Shown one piece after another: positions 41,768 through 50,012 of a stretch of 64,000 nt of DNA (positions within the stretch are counted from its first letter, which is position 1; every line of letters begins with the position of its first letter). The position numbers and the translations under genes are program-made. The stretch is from CADEDH01 sp965216205 (GTDB lineage Bacteria > Actinomycetota > Acidimicrobiia > Acidimicrobiales > SZUA-35), in assembly GCA_965216205.1 (NCBI GenBank), contig OZ244139.1:2914001-2978000 (forward strand), given 5' to 3'. The notes beneath the pieces are model-generated. The model did not search any database. It saw nothing but the letters and a program-made list of their open reading frames with translations, and was not told the origin of the DNA.

Positions 41768-43051
41768 GTGGTCGACTCCACGCGTCGAATCGGCGGACGA
41801 CCGGCGGTCGTGGCGCTCGCGGCCGTGTGGCCGCTCGTCGCTTCGGCCTGCGTACCGACCGGTGACACCGACGACGCGACCACCAGCACTCCGGTTACCG
41901 GCGACGAGACGGCTGCGCTGGAGATCGTCGACGACGCATCGGAGATCCCCTGCGATGGCGGCGAGCAGCCGGTGGCCCTGGTTCGGGGGGCGGAGCCCGG
42001 TGAGCCGATCGTCCTGTCATCCCCACGGCCGATCCGACTCTCGTCCGAGCAGCAGGCCGCAACGGCCGACGATGGCGGCGAGTACCGCCTGACCTGGCGC
42101 TGTCAGCCCTCCGAGGCCGGTCGCCCGTGGGAGCTCCGCATTCGGGGAGGCGAGAGCGGCCGCGCCGCCACCGTCTCGTTCACCGGTGGTGCTGGCGCCG
42201 ACGTGGACACGCTCACCGTGGACCTGGACGACGAGCCGTTCGTCTGCGACGGACGTTCGAAGACCGTCGGCGAGCTGCTCGACGCCGCCCCGGGCGAGGC
42301 GGTCACCTTCAGCGCCGATGGTGCGGACGACCTGGCCGACGGCACCGCCGACGACGATGGCCGGCTCCTGCTGACCTGGGACTGCTCGCCCACCGAGGCC
42401 ACGACGTGGCGGGTCACGGCCCGGGGCCACGAGTCGGGCCGTGTGGCCGAGTTCACGATCGTCGGGGTCGCCCCACCGCCAGCGGAGCTGCTCACGCCGA
42501 CCGCCCGGATCGACGAGGACCCCTTCTTGTGCGACGGCGGGAGCAGGGCCTTCGCCACCCTCTCGGGGTTCCTGCCGGGCGAGGCCGTCGAGTTCTCCTC
42601 ACCGCAGGCCACCGAGATGACCACTGGTCGGGCCGGCAACGACGGCTCGCTGCCACTCCAGTGGACCTGCGGCCGCGACGACGCCGACAAGGTCTGGGAG
42701 CTGACCGCCACCGGCGTCCGTTCGGGCCGAACGATCACGTTGACCTTCACCGGCGCAGCGCCACCACCGGCCCCCGATCCCCTGGTGACCGTCGAGGAGG
42801 ACCCGTTCCCGTGCGACGGCGAGACCCGCTTCGTCGCAACCATCACCGGCTTCACGCCACGGGAGTTCATCGACTTCACCTCGGCCCAAGCGGACGGGCT
42901 CCGCCAGGGTCAGGCCAACGAGACGGGAACGGTGCGCGTCCGCTGGACCTGCGGCGAGGCCGACATCGGCCGGCAGTGGGAGATCACCGCCACCGGCGCC
43001 ACCTCGGGGCGCTCGGTGTCGTTCGGAATCACCGGCGGTGGCGGCGGATGA
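41768..43051 (+). CDS. Predicted lipoprotein with four Cys-paired beta repeats
   Basis: A 427-residue exported protein. The signal has a basic head and a hydrophobic core ending VASAC, so Cys28 may be lipidated. Four repeats of about 90 residues follow (about 50-140, 140-235, 240-330, 335-427). Each has a first Cys in PFxCDG (PCDG in the first), a second Cys in LxWxC and the end pattern WExxAxGxxSGRxxxFxxxG. Ig-like disulfide-bonded beta sandwiches are the likely fold. No known family was recognised. It stands alone after the hairpin region and before an LLM oxidoreductase. Confidence 0.72.
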   Translation: MVDSTRRIGGRPAVVALAAVWPLVASACVPTGDTDDATTSTPVTGDETAALEIVDDASEIPCDGGEQPVALVRGAEPGEPIVLSSPRPIRLSSEQQAATADDGGEYRLTWRCQPSEAGRPWELRIRGGESGRAATVSFTGGAGADVDTLTVDLDDEPFVCDGRSKTVGELLDAAPGEAVTFSADGADDLADGTADDDGRLLLTWDCSPTEATTWRVTARGHESGRVAEFTIVGVAPPPAELLTPTARIDEDPFLCDGGSRAFATLSGFLPGEAVEFSSPQATEMTTGRAGNDGSLPLQWTCGRDDADKVWELTATGVRSGRTITLTFTGAAPPPAPDPLVTVEEDPFPCDGETRFVATITGFTPREFIDFTSAQADGLRQGQANETGTVRVRWTCGEADIGRQWEITATGATSGRSVSFGITGGGGG

Positions 43052-43116
43052 GCACACGCGGCCGCGTCGACCGACGGCTTGGCGCTCGCGGCCGTGGGCG
43101 GAGGAGGATGAGATCC

Positions 43117-44019
43117 ATGGACCTCGAGCTCGGTGCCCAGCTACCGGCATGGCAATGGGACTACGACGTCGCGCAGCTGAGGGACTGGGCCCAGGGAGCG
43201 GAGGAGCTCGGCTGCGAGTGGCTCGGGATGACCGACCACGTCTTCTACGCCTACCCGACCGGCACCCGTCCCGTCGGCCGATACGCGGGCGGGACCCGCC
43301 AGCACGAGGTGTTCACGTTCCTCGCCTGGCTGGCCGGCCAGACCACGACGGCTGCACTGACCACGAGCGTCGTCGTCCTGCCGCAGCGCCAGGCCGCGAT
43401 CGTGGCCAAGCAGGCGGCCGAGATCGACCTTCTCTCCCAGGGTCGGTTCCGCCTCGGCCTCGGCGTCGGCTGGCAGGAAGCGGAGTTCGCAGGGCTCGGC
43501 AGGGACTTCAGAACCCGCGGCCGGCGCATCGAGGAGGACATCTCGGTCCTCCGGGCCTGCTGGGGACCCGAGCCGCTCGACTTCGACACTGCGACCGAGC
43601 ACGGTCACCACCTGTCGATGCAGCCGAAACCCTTCACCGCCGGCGGGCCGCCGATCCTGTACGGCGGCACGTCGGACGTCGCACTCGATCGGGCGGCCCG
43701 GCTCTGCGACGGCTGGATCGCCCAGACCCGCTTCCAGCCCGGCGATGCCGGCCAGCTCGTCGACCGGCTGCACCCGGCGCTCGAGAAGCACGGCCGGCAA
43801 CCGGGCGACTTTCCGCTACAGGCGACGGTGGCGGCCAGCGACGATCTCGACGAGGTGGCAGCCGGGCTGACGAGCTACCTCGACGCCGGGTTCACCCGGC
43901 TGGGCCTGCACCTGCCGGGAATCCACGACCTGGAGCGGGAGCCGACTGCGCTGGGCGTCGATGAGCATCTCGAGATGCTTCGCCGCATCCGCGACGACGT
44001 CTGGTCATCGCTGATCTGA
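43117..44019 (+). CDS. LLM-class F420-dependent oxidoreductase
   Basis: A 300-residue TIM-barrel luciferase-like protein. MDLELGAQLPAWQWDYDVAQLRDWAQGAEELGCEWLGMTDHVF opens it, VVVLPQRQAAIVAKQAAEIDLLSQGRFRLGLGVGWQEAEF and PILYGGTSDVALDRAARLCDGWI are typical of F420-using members. It probably transfers hydride between F420 and an organic substrate. GAGGAGG at 43101-43107 sets ATG 43117 rather than the ATG 9 nt earlier. F420 supply is explained by fbiC. Confidence 0.9.
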   Translation: MDLELGAQLPAWQWDYDVAQLRDWAQGAEELGCEWLGMTDHVFYAYPTGTRPVGRYAGGTRQHEVFTFLAWLAGQTTTAALTTSVVVLPQRQAAIVAKQAAEIDLLSQGRFRLGLGVGWQEAEFAGLGRDFRTRGRRIEEDISVLRACWGPEPLDFDTATEHGHHLSMQPKPFTAGGPPILYGGTSDVALDRAARLCDGWIAQTRFQPGDAGQLVDRLHPALEKHGRQPGDFPLQATVAASDDLDEVAAGLTSYLDAGFTRLGLHLPGIHDLEREPTALGVDEHLEMLRRIRDDVWSSLI

Positions 44020-44080
44020 GCTGGCGATCAGCCGCCGGACGGCGCTCGGTGGGCGGAACCGCGTCGATCGCCCGCGTCGC

Positions 44081-45094
44081 TCAGCCGGCCCGACGACGGA
44101 TCTCCGGGACCACCTCGTCGACGTAGACCCGGAGCGCGTGCTCGTCGAACGGGGCCCGGAGCGCGATGTTGATCAGATCGGCCCCCGCGTCGACGTAGGC
44201 GAGCACCGCGTCGGCGGCGCCGTCGGGCGTGCCACGGAGCGAACCGGCCCGGATCCGCTCGGTCTGGGGCCCCCAGCTCGCCTCCAGATCGGCGTCGGCC
44301 CGCGCCGCCCCGGCCTCGTCGGACGCGAGGTAGAAGGCGAGATTGACCGACCGTTCGATCGTCGCCGGATCCCGGCCGTCGCGCCCGCACCACTCGTCGA
44401 GCACCGCGTTCTTCTCTGCGAACTGCTCCGCGCTCACGTAGGCGGCGTTCCAGCCGTTGGCGAAGCGGGCCGTGGTGCGGAGGGTTCGCTTCTCACCGAG
44501 CCCGCCGACCCAGATCGGCAGCCGGCCATCCACCGGTGGTGGCAGGCAGCTCGCATCAACCGCCCGGGCGTACGCGCCGTCGTAGGTGGTCCTGGCGATC
44601 GACCCGTCGTCGGATGACGCCGACGAACCGCCATCGACCGAGGGATCCCCGTTGCGCAGCAGCGATGCGATGAGCTCGACCGATTCGTCGAGCATGTCGA
44701 GCCGCGCACCGACACCAGGGAAGGGGTAGCCGTACGCTTCGGCCTCCCACTGGTGCCAACCGGCCCCGAGACCGAGCTCGAACCGACCACCGGAGATGTG
44801 ATCGAGGGTCACGGCGGCCTTCGCCAACAGCCCGGGGTTGCGGTAGCCGACGTAGAACACGAGGCAGCCGAGCCGGGCCCGCTCGGTGTCGGCGGCGAGC
44901 GCGCCGAGGGTGGCAATCGCCTCGAAGTGGTCGATCGTGCCACCGGCCGGCGGGGCCTCGTAGATGTGGTCCCACACCGACACCCAGTCGAGGCCGGCGT
45001 CATCGAACCAACGCCAGAGGCGTCTCATCTCGTCCATCGGCAGGTTCTGCTGGCCGAGATGGACGCCGAGCTGGACGGTGTGGTCAGCGGTCAT
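44081..45094 (-). CDS. LLM-class F420-dependent oxidoreductase
   Basis: A 337-residue luciferase-like TIM barrel. Features are VQLGVHLGQQNLPMDEMRRLWRWFDDAGLDWVSVWDHIYE, LVFYVGYRNPGLLAKAAVTLDHISGGRFELGLGAGWHQWEAEAYGYPFP, and LPIWVGGLGEKRTLRTTARFANGWN. It lies on the opposite strand to, and is only distantly similar to, the LLM gene at 43.1 kb. It is 69 bp downstream of the hydroxyisobutyrate-dehydrogenase-like gene on the same strand, so they may share a transcript. Substrate unknown. Confidence 0.9.
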   Translation of the reverse strand: MTADHTVQLGVHLGQQNLPMDEMRRLWRWFDDAGLDWVSVWDHIYEAPPAGGTIDHFEAIATLGALAADTERARLGCLVFYVGYRNPGLLAKAAVTLDHISGGRFELGLGAGWHQWEAEAYGYPFPGVGARLDMLDESVELIASLLRNGDPSVDGGSSASSDDGSIARTTYDGAYARAVDASCLPPPVDGRLPIWVGGLGEKRTLRTTARFANGWNAAYVSAEQFAEKNAVLDEWCGRDGRDPATIERSVNLAFYLASDEAGAARADADLEASWGPQTERIRAGSLRGTPDGAADAVLAYVDAGADLINIALRAPFDEHALRVYVDEVVPEIRRRAG

Positions 45095-45163
45095 GGCATG
45101 TCCTCGTGGTGGAGCGGCTGTTGCGGTTGGGGAACGGCGGTGCGGATCGCGACACGTGTGGGC

Positions 45164-46033
45164 TCACGGGTTGGTGAGGAGGTCGATCAGGCTGGAGGTG
45201 TCCCACCGGTTCCCGCCCCTGGCCTGCACCCTGGCGTAGAACTGGTCGACGAGGGCGCCGACGGGCAAGCTGGCACCGAGCCGGTCCCCCTCGGCGAGCG
45301 CGATCCCGAGGTCCTTCCGCATCCAGTCGACCGCGAACCCGAAGTCGAACTCGCCACGGGCCATCGTCGAGCCTCGGTTCGCCATCTGCCACGACCCGGC
45401 AGCGCCCTTCGAGATCACGTCGACCACCTGATCGATGTCGAGACCGGCTTTCATACCCAGGTGCAGGCCCTCCGACAGTCCTTGCACCAACCCTGCGATG
45501 CAGAGCTGGTTGACCATCTTGGTGAGTTGGCCACTGCCCGGTCCGCCGAGCAGCGTGACGGCGACCGCGTAGGTGTCGACGATGGCCGCCACCCGATCGA
45601 AGTCTGCCTGCTCGCCCCCGCACATGACGGTCAACGCGCCGTTCTCCGCCCCGGACTGACCGCCAGACACCGGTGCGTCGACGAAGCCGATGCCTTCGGC
45701 CGCAGCGCACTCCTGCAGCTCGCGGGCCAACCCGGCCGACGCGGTCGTGTGGTCGACGAGCACCGACCCGGCATCGAGGCCGGCGAGGACGCCGTCGTCG
45801 CCGAGTACGACCGCTCGTACATCGTCGTCGTTGCCGACGATCGTCATCGCCACGTCGGCCCCGGCCACCGCCTCTCGTGGCGTGGCCGCCGATCGCCCCC
45901 CGTACTCGGCGACCCAGGCATCGGCCTTCGCCGTCGTTCGATTGAACACCGTGACGTCGTGGCCGGCTCGGTGGAGATGGCCGGCCATGGGGTAGCCCAT
46001 CACCCCCAACCCGATGAATCCGATCGTTGCCAT
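45164..46033 (-). CDS. 3-hydroxyisobutyrate dehydrogenase-family protein
   Basis: A 289-residue NAD(P)-dependent beta-hydroxyacid dehydrogenase. The Rossmann start is IGFIGLGVMGYPMAGHL, VFNRT after the second strand favours NADP, DAPVSGGQSGAENGALTVMCGG is the substrate motif and the catalytic Lys lies in GSGQLTKMVNQL. The C-terminal helical domain is complete. It oxidises a short beta-hydroxy acid or reduces a tartronate- or succinate-semialdehyde-like compound. It follows the SDR gene at 113 bp on the same strand. Confidence 0.9.
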   Translation of the reverse strand: MATIGFIGLGVMGYPMAGHLHRAGHDVTVFNRTTAKADAWVAEYGGRSAATPREAVAGADVAMTIVGNDDDVRAVVLGDDGVLAGLDAGSVLVDHTTASAGLARELQECAAAEGIGFVDAPVSGGQSGAENGALTVMCGGEQADFDRVAAIVDTYAVAVTLLGGPGSGQLTKMVNQLCIAGLVQGLSEGLHLGMKAGLDIDQVVDVISKGAAGSWQMANRGSTMARGEFDFGFAVDWMRKDLGIALAEGDRLGASLPVGALVDQFYARVQARGGNRWDTSSLIDLLTNP

Positions 46034-46146
46034 GCCTGCCGGCCTCCCGTTCGCTCGCCGTTGCCATCCGAGGGGTTTGCGCCCCGCAGGATACGGCGGC
46101 CCATGCCGCTCTGTCCTGCGGCGGCCGAGACGCCGAGATGGCGTCG

Positions 46147-46989
46147 CTACTCGATCCGCTCGCTCAGCGGTCGGGCCCGGGGGTGGTCGGCCACGAGCTG
46201 CCACTCCCGGGGCTCGTCCTCGAGGCCGAGCTCCGCCAGGAGCTGGTGGCTGTAGGCCACGCGACCGGTCAGCTCGCCACCCACCAACGCCAGCGCGGCT
46301 CGGGCCATCATCGACTCGTCCTCCACCCACGCCTCCCGCTCCGGCGTGATCAGCCGGTGGTGGACCACGCCAGGGGTTGCGACCACCGAGGTGGGGGAGA
46401 GCGCGTTGACGGTGATGCCGTCGTCCACGAGCTCGGCGGCGAGACCGGTGGAGAAGCGCTCCAGCGAGGCCTTCACCATGCCATAGACCGTTCCGCCGGT
46501 GGCGGCGTCCGGGTGCGGGTGGGGATGGATCGCCGCCTTCGAGGAGATGTTGAGGATCGAGCCGGCGCCCCGTTCCCGCATCGCGGGGATGACCGCCTGC
46601 GCCAACTCGAACGGTGCCCGGACCTGCACCTCGAACATGAGCCGCCACCGCTTCTCGGTGAACGCCACCACCGGGTCGAAGTAGGTGACGGCGCCGTTGT
46701 TGACGAGGATGTCGACCGGGCCGAGGTGGTCGACGGTCTCGGCGATCAACCGTTGCCGGTCGGCCTGGCGGGACAGGTCGGCTGCGATCGGGTGGGCGAC
46801 GCCGCCCACCTCCCGTATCCGGCTCACCGTGGTCGACAACGAGCCGTCGAACCGGCTGTCGCCCTCGTCGACCGTCCGGGCGGTCACCGCCACCGCTGCG
46901 CCCTCGGCCGCGAAGAGCTCGGCGATCGCGGCGCCGATGCCGCGGCTGGCCCCGGTCACGAGGGCGATGCGGTCCTGGAGGGATGCCAT
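46147..46989 (-). CDS. Short-chain dehydrogenase/reductase
   Basis: A 280-residue classical SDR. The cofactor loop is VTGASRGIGAAIAELF, NNGAV is the NNAG-type motif, the catalytic triad is the Ser region ILNISSKAA plus YGMVK (Tyr and Lys). TARTVDEG suggests NADP preference through the Arg. The C-terminal ~60 residues extend the usual length. ATG 46989 was taken; a GTG at 46995 is in frame. It may be one transcript with the downstream dehydrogenase and LLM genes. Substrate unknown. Confidence 0.9.
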   Translation of the reverse strand: MASLQDRIALVTGASRGIGAAIAELFAAEGAAVAVTARTVDEGDSRFDGSLSTTVSRIREVGGVAHPIAADLSRQADRQRLIAETVDHLGPVDILVNNGAVTYFDPVVAFTEKRWRLMFEVQVRAPFELAQAVIPAMRERGAGSILNISSKAAIHPHPHPDAATGGTVYGMVKASLERFSTGLAAELVDDGITVNALSPTSVVATPGVVHHRLITPEREAWVEDESMMARAALALVGGELTGRVAYSHQLLAELGLEDEPREWQLVADHPRARPLSERIE

Positions 46990-47130
46990 CGCCACACTTC
47001 ATCACAGCCGCGAGCTGCGTGCACCACGAGCGCCGAGCTGGCACTCGCCACGGGACCACCGCACGATGTGCCTGGCACCGGCGTGCGCCGATCCTGCTCG
47101 CGTTGGGGCTGGCGAGGGTTGGGGTGGGCG

Positions 47131-47136
47131 TAGGGT
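47131..47136 (+). promoter_or_regulatory. -10 box of the DUF983 gene
   Basis: TAGGGT ends 8 nt before ATG 47145, supporting that start and a leaderless transcript. Confidence 0.5.
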
Positions 47137-47144
47137 GGCGGGAG

Positions 47145-47627
47145 ATGATCGGCGATCAACCAGGCACGTCGGTTCTGCTCCTGCGGGGGGCCACCATGCG
47201 GTGTCCGGCCTGCGGGCAGCGCCGGCTGTTCCGGCGATGGGTCACCATGGTCGACGACTGCCCACGATGCGGCCTGCACTTCGAACGGATCGAGGGGCAC
47301 TGGATCGGGGCGCTCGGCATCAACACGATCGTGAGCTTCGGCGCGATCCTGGTGGTGCTCGTCGTCGGGTTGGCCACGACGTTGCCCGATCCACCCGTCG
47401 GCCCGCTCATCCTGGCGAACGCAGCGGTGGCCGTTATCGTTCCCGTGGCCTTCTATCCCGTGAGCCGGACCCTCTGGACCGGTATCGACATCGCCATGCG
47501 CCCCCTCGAACCGTTCGAGATCGACTGGACGAAGCTCCCGTCCAGCTCCGATTCGGATGAGCGCGACGAGGGTCCGCCCGCCGACACCGAACCGGCTCCG
47601 ACCGACGACCCACCTCCCGACAAGTGA
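47145..47627 (+). CDS. DUF983 zinc-ribbon membrane protein
   Basis: A 160-residue protein. The zinc ribbon is C20PAC23...C39PRC42 in MRCPACGQRRLFRRW...DDCPRCGLHFE. Two membrane helices follow (IGALGINTIVSFGAILVVLVVGLA and PLILANAAVAVIVPVAFYPVS), then an acidic Pro/Asp tail. The family has no assigned function. ATG 47145 is supported by a TAGGGT box 8 nt upstream. It precedes mtr by 9 bp, so the two are probably co-transcribed. Confidence 0.85.
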   Translation: MIGDQPGTSVLLLRGATMRCPACGQRRLFRRWVTMVDDCPRCGLHFERIEGHWIGALGINTIVSFGAILVVLVVGLATTLPDPPVGPLILANAAVAVIVPVAFYPVSRTLWTGIDIAMRPLEPFEIDWTKLPSSSDSDERDEGPPADTEPAPTDDPPPDK

Positions 47628-47636
47628 CGAGCTCCC

Positions 47637-49022
47637 ATGCAACCTGACGACTTCGATCTGATCATCATCGGCAGCGGTTCCGGCAACGCGATTCCGCCGT
47701 TCCTCAGCGACCGCCGGATCGCCCTGGTGGAACGAGGAACCTTCGGCGGCACCTGCCTCAACGTGGGTTGCATCCCGTCGAAGATGTTCGTGCTCCCAGC
47801 CGACGTGGCCCAGTCGGCCCGTCATGGCGAACGCCTCGGGGTGTCGACCAGCTTCGAGTCGGTCGACTGGCCGGCGATCCGCGACCGGGTCTTCGGTCGG
47901 ATCGACCCGATCGCGGAGGGTGGTCGCGAGTACCGGGCCAGCGGCTCGCCGAACGTGGAGCTGATCGCTGGCACCGCTCGATTCGTCGGCACCCACCAGC
48001 TCGACGTCGACGGTCGCCGGATCACCGCGCCGACGATCCTCGTCGCTGCGGGGGCCCGACCGGTGATCCCCGACCTCCCCGGACTCGACTCGGTGCCCGT
48101 CCACACCTCCGACACGATCATGCGGCTCGAGGAGCTGCCGAGCCGTCTCGGGATCATCGGCGGCGGGTACATCGCCGTCGAGCTCGGGCACGTGTTCTCG
48201 GGCTACGGGTCGGCGGTGACGCTCTTCAACCGGTCGAACAGCCTGGTCCGGGCAGAGGACGAAGAGGTCTCGGCCCGCTTCACCGAGCGCTTCGCCTCCA
48301 GGGTCGACCTCCGCCTCGGCACGCTCCCGGATCGCATCGAGCGACGAGGCGACGAGATCGTCTTCACCATCGACGGATCGGGTTCGACCGGGCCTGAGGA
48401 GATCGTCGTCGACCAGGTGCTGGTGGCCACCGGTAGGACCCCCAACAGCGATCTGCTCGACGTGGCCGCAGCCGGGCTCCCGACGGCCGACGACGGTCGG
48501 CTCGTGGTCGACGGCACGATGGCCACCCCCGTGCCGGGAATCTGGGCGTTGGGTGACATCGCCAACCCCTATCAGCTCAAGCACCTCGCCAACGCCGAGG
48601 CCAAGGTGGCGTTCTGGAACATCGCCCATCCCGACGACCAGCGGACGGTCGACTACCGAGCCGTGCCGCACGCGATCTTCAGCGATCCCCAGATCGCGGG
48701 TGTCGGCCGAACCGAGCAGGAGGCCCGCGAGGCCGGAATCGATTACGTGGTCGGACGGCGCGACTACGGCGGCACCGCCTACGGGTGGGCCCTCGAGGAC
48801 GAGCACTCGTTCGCCAAGGTCCTGATAGACCGGAGCGACCGCACGATCGTCGGCGCCCACATCATCGGACCCCAGGCCGCATCGATCATCCAGCCCCTGA
48901 TCCAGGCGATGCAGTTCGGGCAGCGAGCCGACGACGTGGCGAACGAGGTGTTCTACATCCATCCGGCGCTGACCGAGGTCGTGGAGAACGCCCTGCTCGA
49001 CGGGCTCGAACAGCTCGACTGA
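47637..49022 (+). CDS. mtr: Mycothione reductase
   Basis: A 461-residue flavoprotein disulfide reductase. FAD site LIIIGSGSGNAIPP, redox disulfide Cys40/Cys45 in GGTCLNVGCIPSKMFV, NADPH site GIIGGGYIAVELGHVF, second FAD motif VPGIWALGDIANPYQLKHLANAEAKVAFWN and C-terminal His-Glu in IHPALTEVVENALL. NPYQLKHLAN and the lack of lipoamide-dehydrogenase features point to mycothione reductase, which regenerates the actinobacterial thiol mycothiol. It follows DUF983 by 9 bp. Confidence 0.92.
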   Translation: MQPDDFDLIIIGSGSGNAIPPFLSDRRIALVERGTFGGTCLNVGCIPSKMFVLPADVAQSARHGERLGVSTSFESVDWPAIRDRVFGRIDPIAEGGREYRASGSPNVELIAGTARFVGTHQLDVDGRRITAPTILVAAGARPVIPDLPGLDSVPVHTSDTIMRLEELPSRLGIIGGGYIAVELGHVFSGYGSAVTLFNRSNSLVRAEDEEVSARFTERFASRVDLRLGTLPDRIERRGDEIVFTIDGSGSTGPEEIVVDQVLVATGRTPNSDLLDVAAAGLPTADDGRLVVDGTMATPVPGIWALGDIANPYQLKHLANAEAKVAFWNIAHPDDQRTVDYRAVPHAIFSDPQIAGVGRTEQEAREAGIDYVVGRRDYGGTAYGWALEDEHSFAKVLIDRSDRTIVGAHIIGPQAASIIQPLIQAMQFGQRADDVANEVFYIHPALTEVVENALLDGLEQLD

Positions 49023-49139
49023 CCACCGGAGGGCGACGATGTTCGCGCCACCCCGCCCGCCGAAACGGCGGACCGGGGATCACCGGACTCAATCGGACCC
49101 CCATCCTGCCGATGTTCTCGATGATGAGGAGCCTCGTTC

Positions 49140-49985
49140 GTGCCCGCTGACCAGCAGCCATACGCCGATGTTCTCCAGTGCTGGCCCGGTGCCTGCCTGC
49201 TCGTCGACGACGGCGTCATCCGGGCCGCCAACGAGGAGGCCGTCGTTGCGATGGACATCCCCCGCGGTCGGCTCCTCGGCGTCCCGTTGTCCGACCTGCT
49301 GGTGCCCGAGTTCAGCGGTGCCTGGGAACAGGCGGTGGCGTCGACCGGCTCGGCGGTGCGTACCGTCGCGATCCGACTGTCTCGTGGGCTCAACCCGCTC
49401 GAGCTGACCCTCCGATCCCTCCCCGACGGCACGGTCGCGGTGGCGTTGCGCAGCATGGCCGCCGACATCCACTACTCCGCCCTCGCGGGGGCCGAGCTCA
49501 CCCACGACCCGGTCACGGGTTTCCCGAACCGCTACTACGTGCTGTCGCAGTTGCACGATCGCATCACGTCGCCCCAGCGGAGCCCCCTCGCGCTGGTCGG
49601 CCTGTGGATCGACGAGCTCCCGCAGCTCGCGGGACAGCAGGGCACTCGGGTCGTCGATCGGGTGGTGTGGGAGGTCGGTCAACGACTGCAGTCCCGGCTT
49701 CGCAGCCCCGATGTGCTCGGTCGGTTCGACGATGCGGGCTTCCTCAGCCTCCTCGTGTCGGACGCCCCCACCCAGCAGCTCACCGACATCGCCGACCGTC
49801 TCCGAGACGAGGTCGCGTTCCCGGTCGAGGTCGACGACACCCTCGTGTCGTTCACCGCCAGCGTGGCGGTGGCCTCGATCACCCAGCGCCGGCCGTCGAT
49901 CGAGCGCGCCCTGGCCCAGCTCGACGCGGCGGCTCACCGGGCGGCGACCGGCGCCGGCAACCGCACCGAGGTACTCGAGCTCTGA
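49140..49985 (+). CDS. PAS-like plus degenerate GGDEF domain protein
   Basis: A 281-residue protein. Residues ~10-105 resemble a PAS fold (ACLLVDDGVIRAANEEAVVAMDIPRGRLLGVPLSDLLVPEF). Residues ~120-275 follow the GGDEF layout: HDPVTGFPNRYYVLSQL at the start and LGRFDDAGFLSLLVSD where GGDEF should be. The signature is FDDAGF, so diguanylate cyclase activity is unlikely; it may bind GTP or act as a sensor only. GTG 49140 is preceded by GAGGAG. It follows mtr by 117 bp. Confidence 0.75.
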   Translation: MPADQQPYADVLQCWPGACLLVDDGVIRAANEEAVVAMDIPRGRLLGVPLSDLLVPEFSGAWEQAVASTGSAVRTVAIRLSRGLNPLELTLRSLPDGTVAVALRSMAADIHYSALAGAELTHDPVTGFPNRYYVLSQLHDRITSPQRSPLALVGLWIDELPQLAGQQGTRVVDRVVWEVGQRLQSRLRSPDVLGRFDDAGFLSLLVSDAPTQQLTDIADRLRDEVAFPVEVDDTLVSFTASVAVASITQRRPSIERALAQLDAAAHRAATGAGNRTEVLEL

Positions 49986-50000
49986 CGCCAGTCGTGCTCG

Positions 50001-50006
50001 TAGGCT
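50001..50006 (+). promoter_or_regulatory. -10 box of the Gfo/Idh/MocA gene
   Basis: TAGGCT ends 6 nt before GTG 50013; leaderless type. Confidence 0.5.
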
Positions 50007-50012
50007 CGGGCG

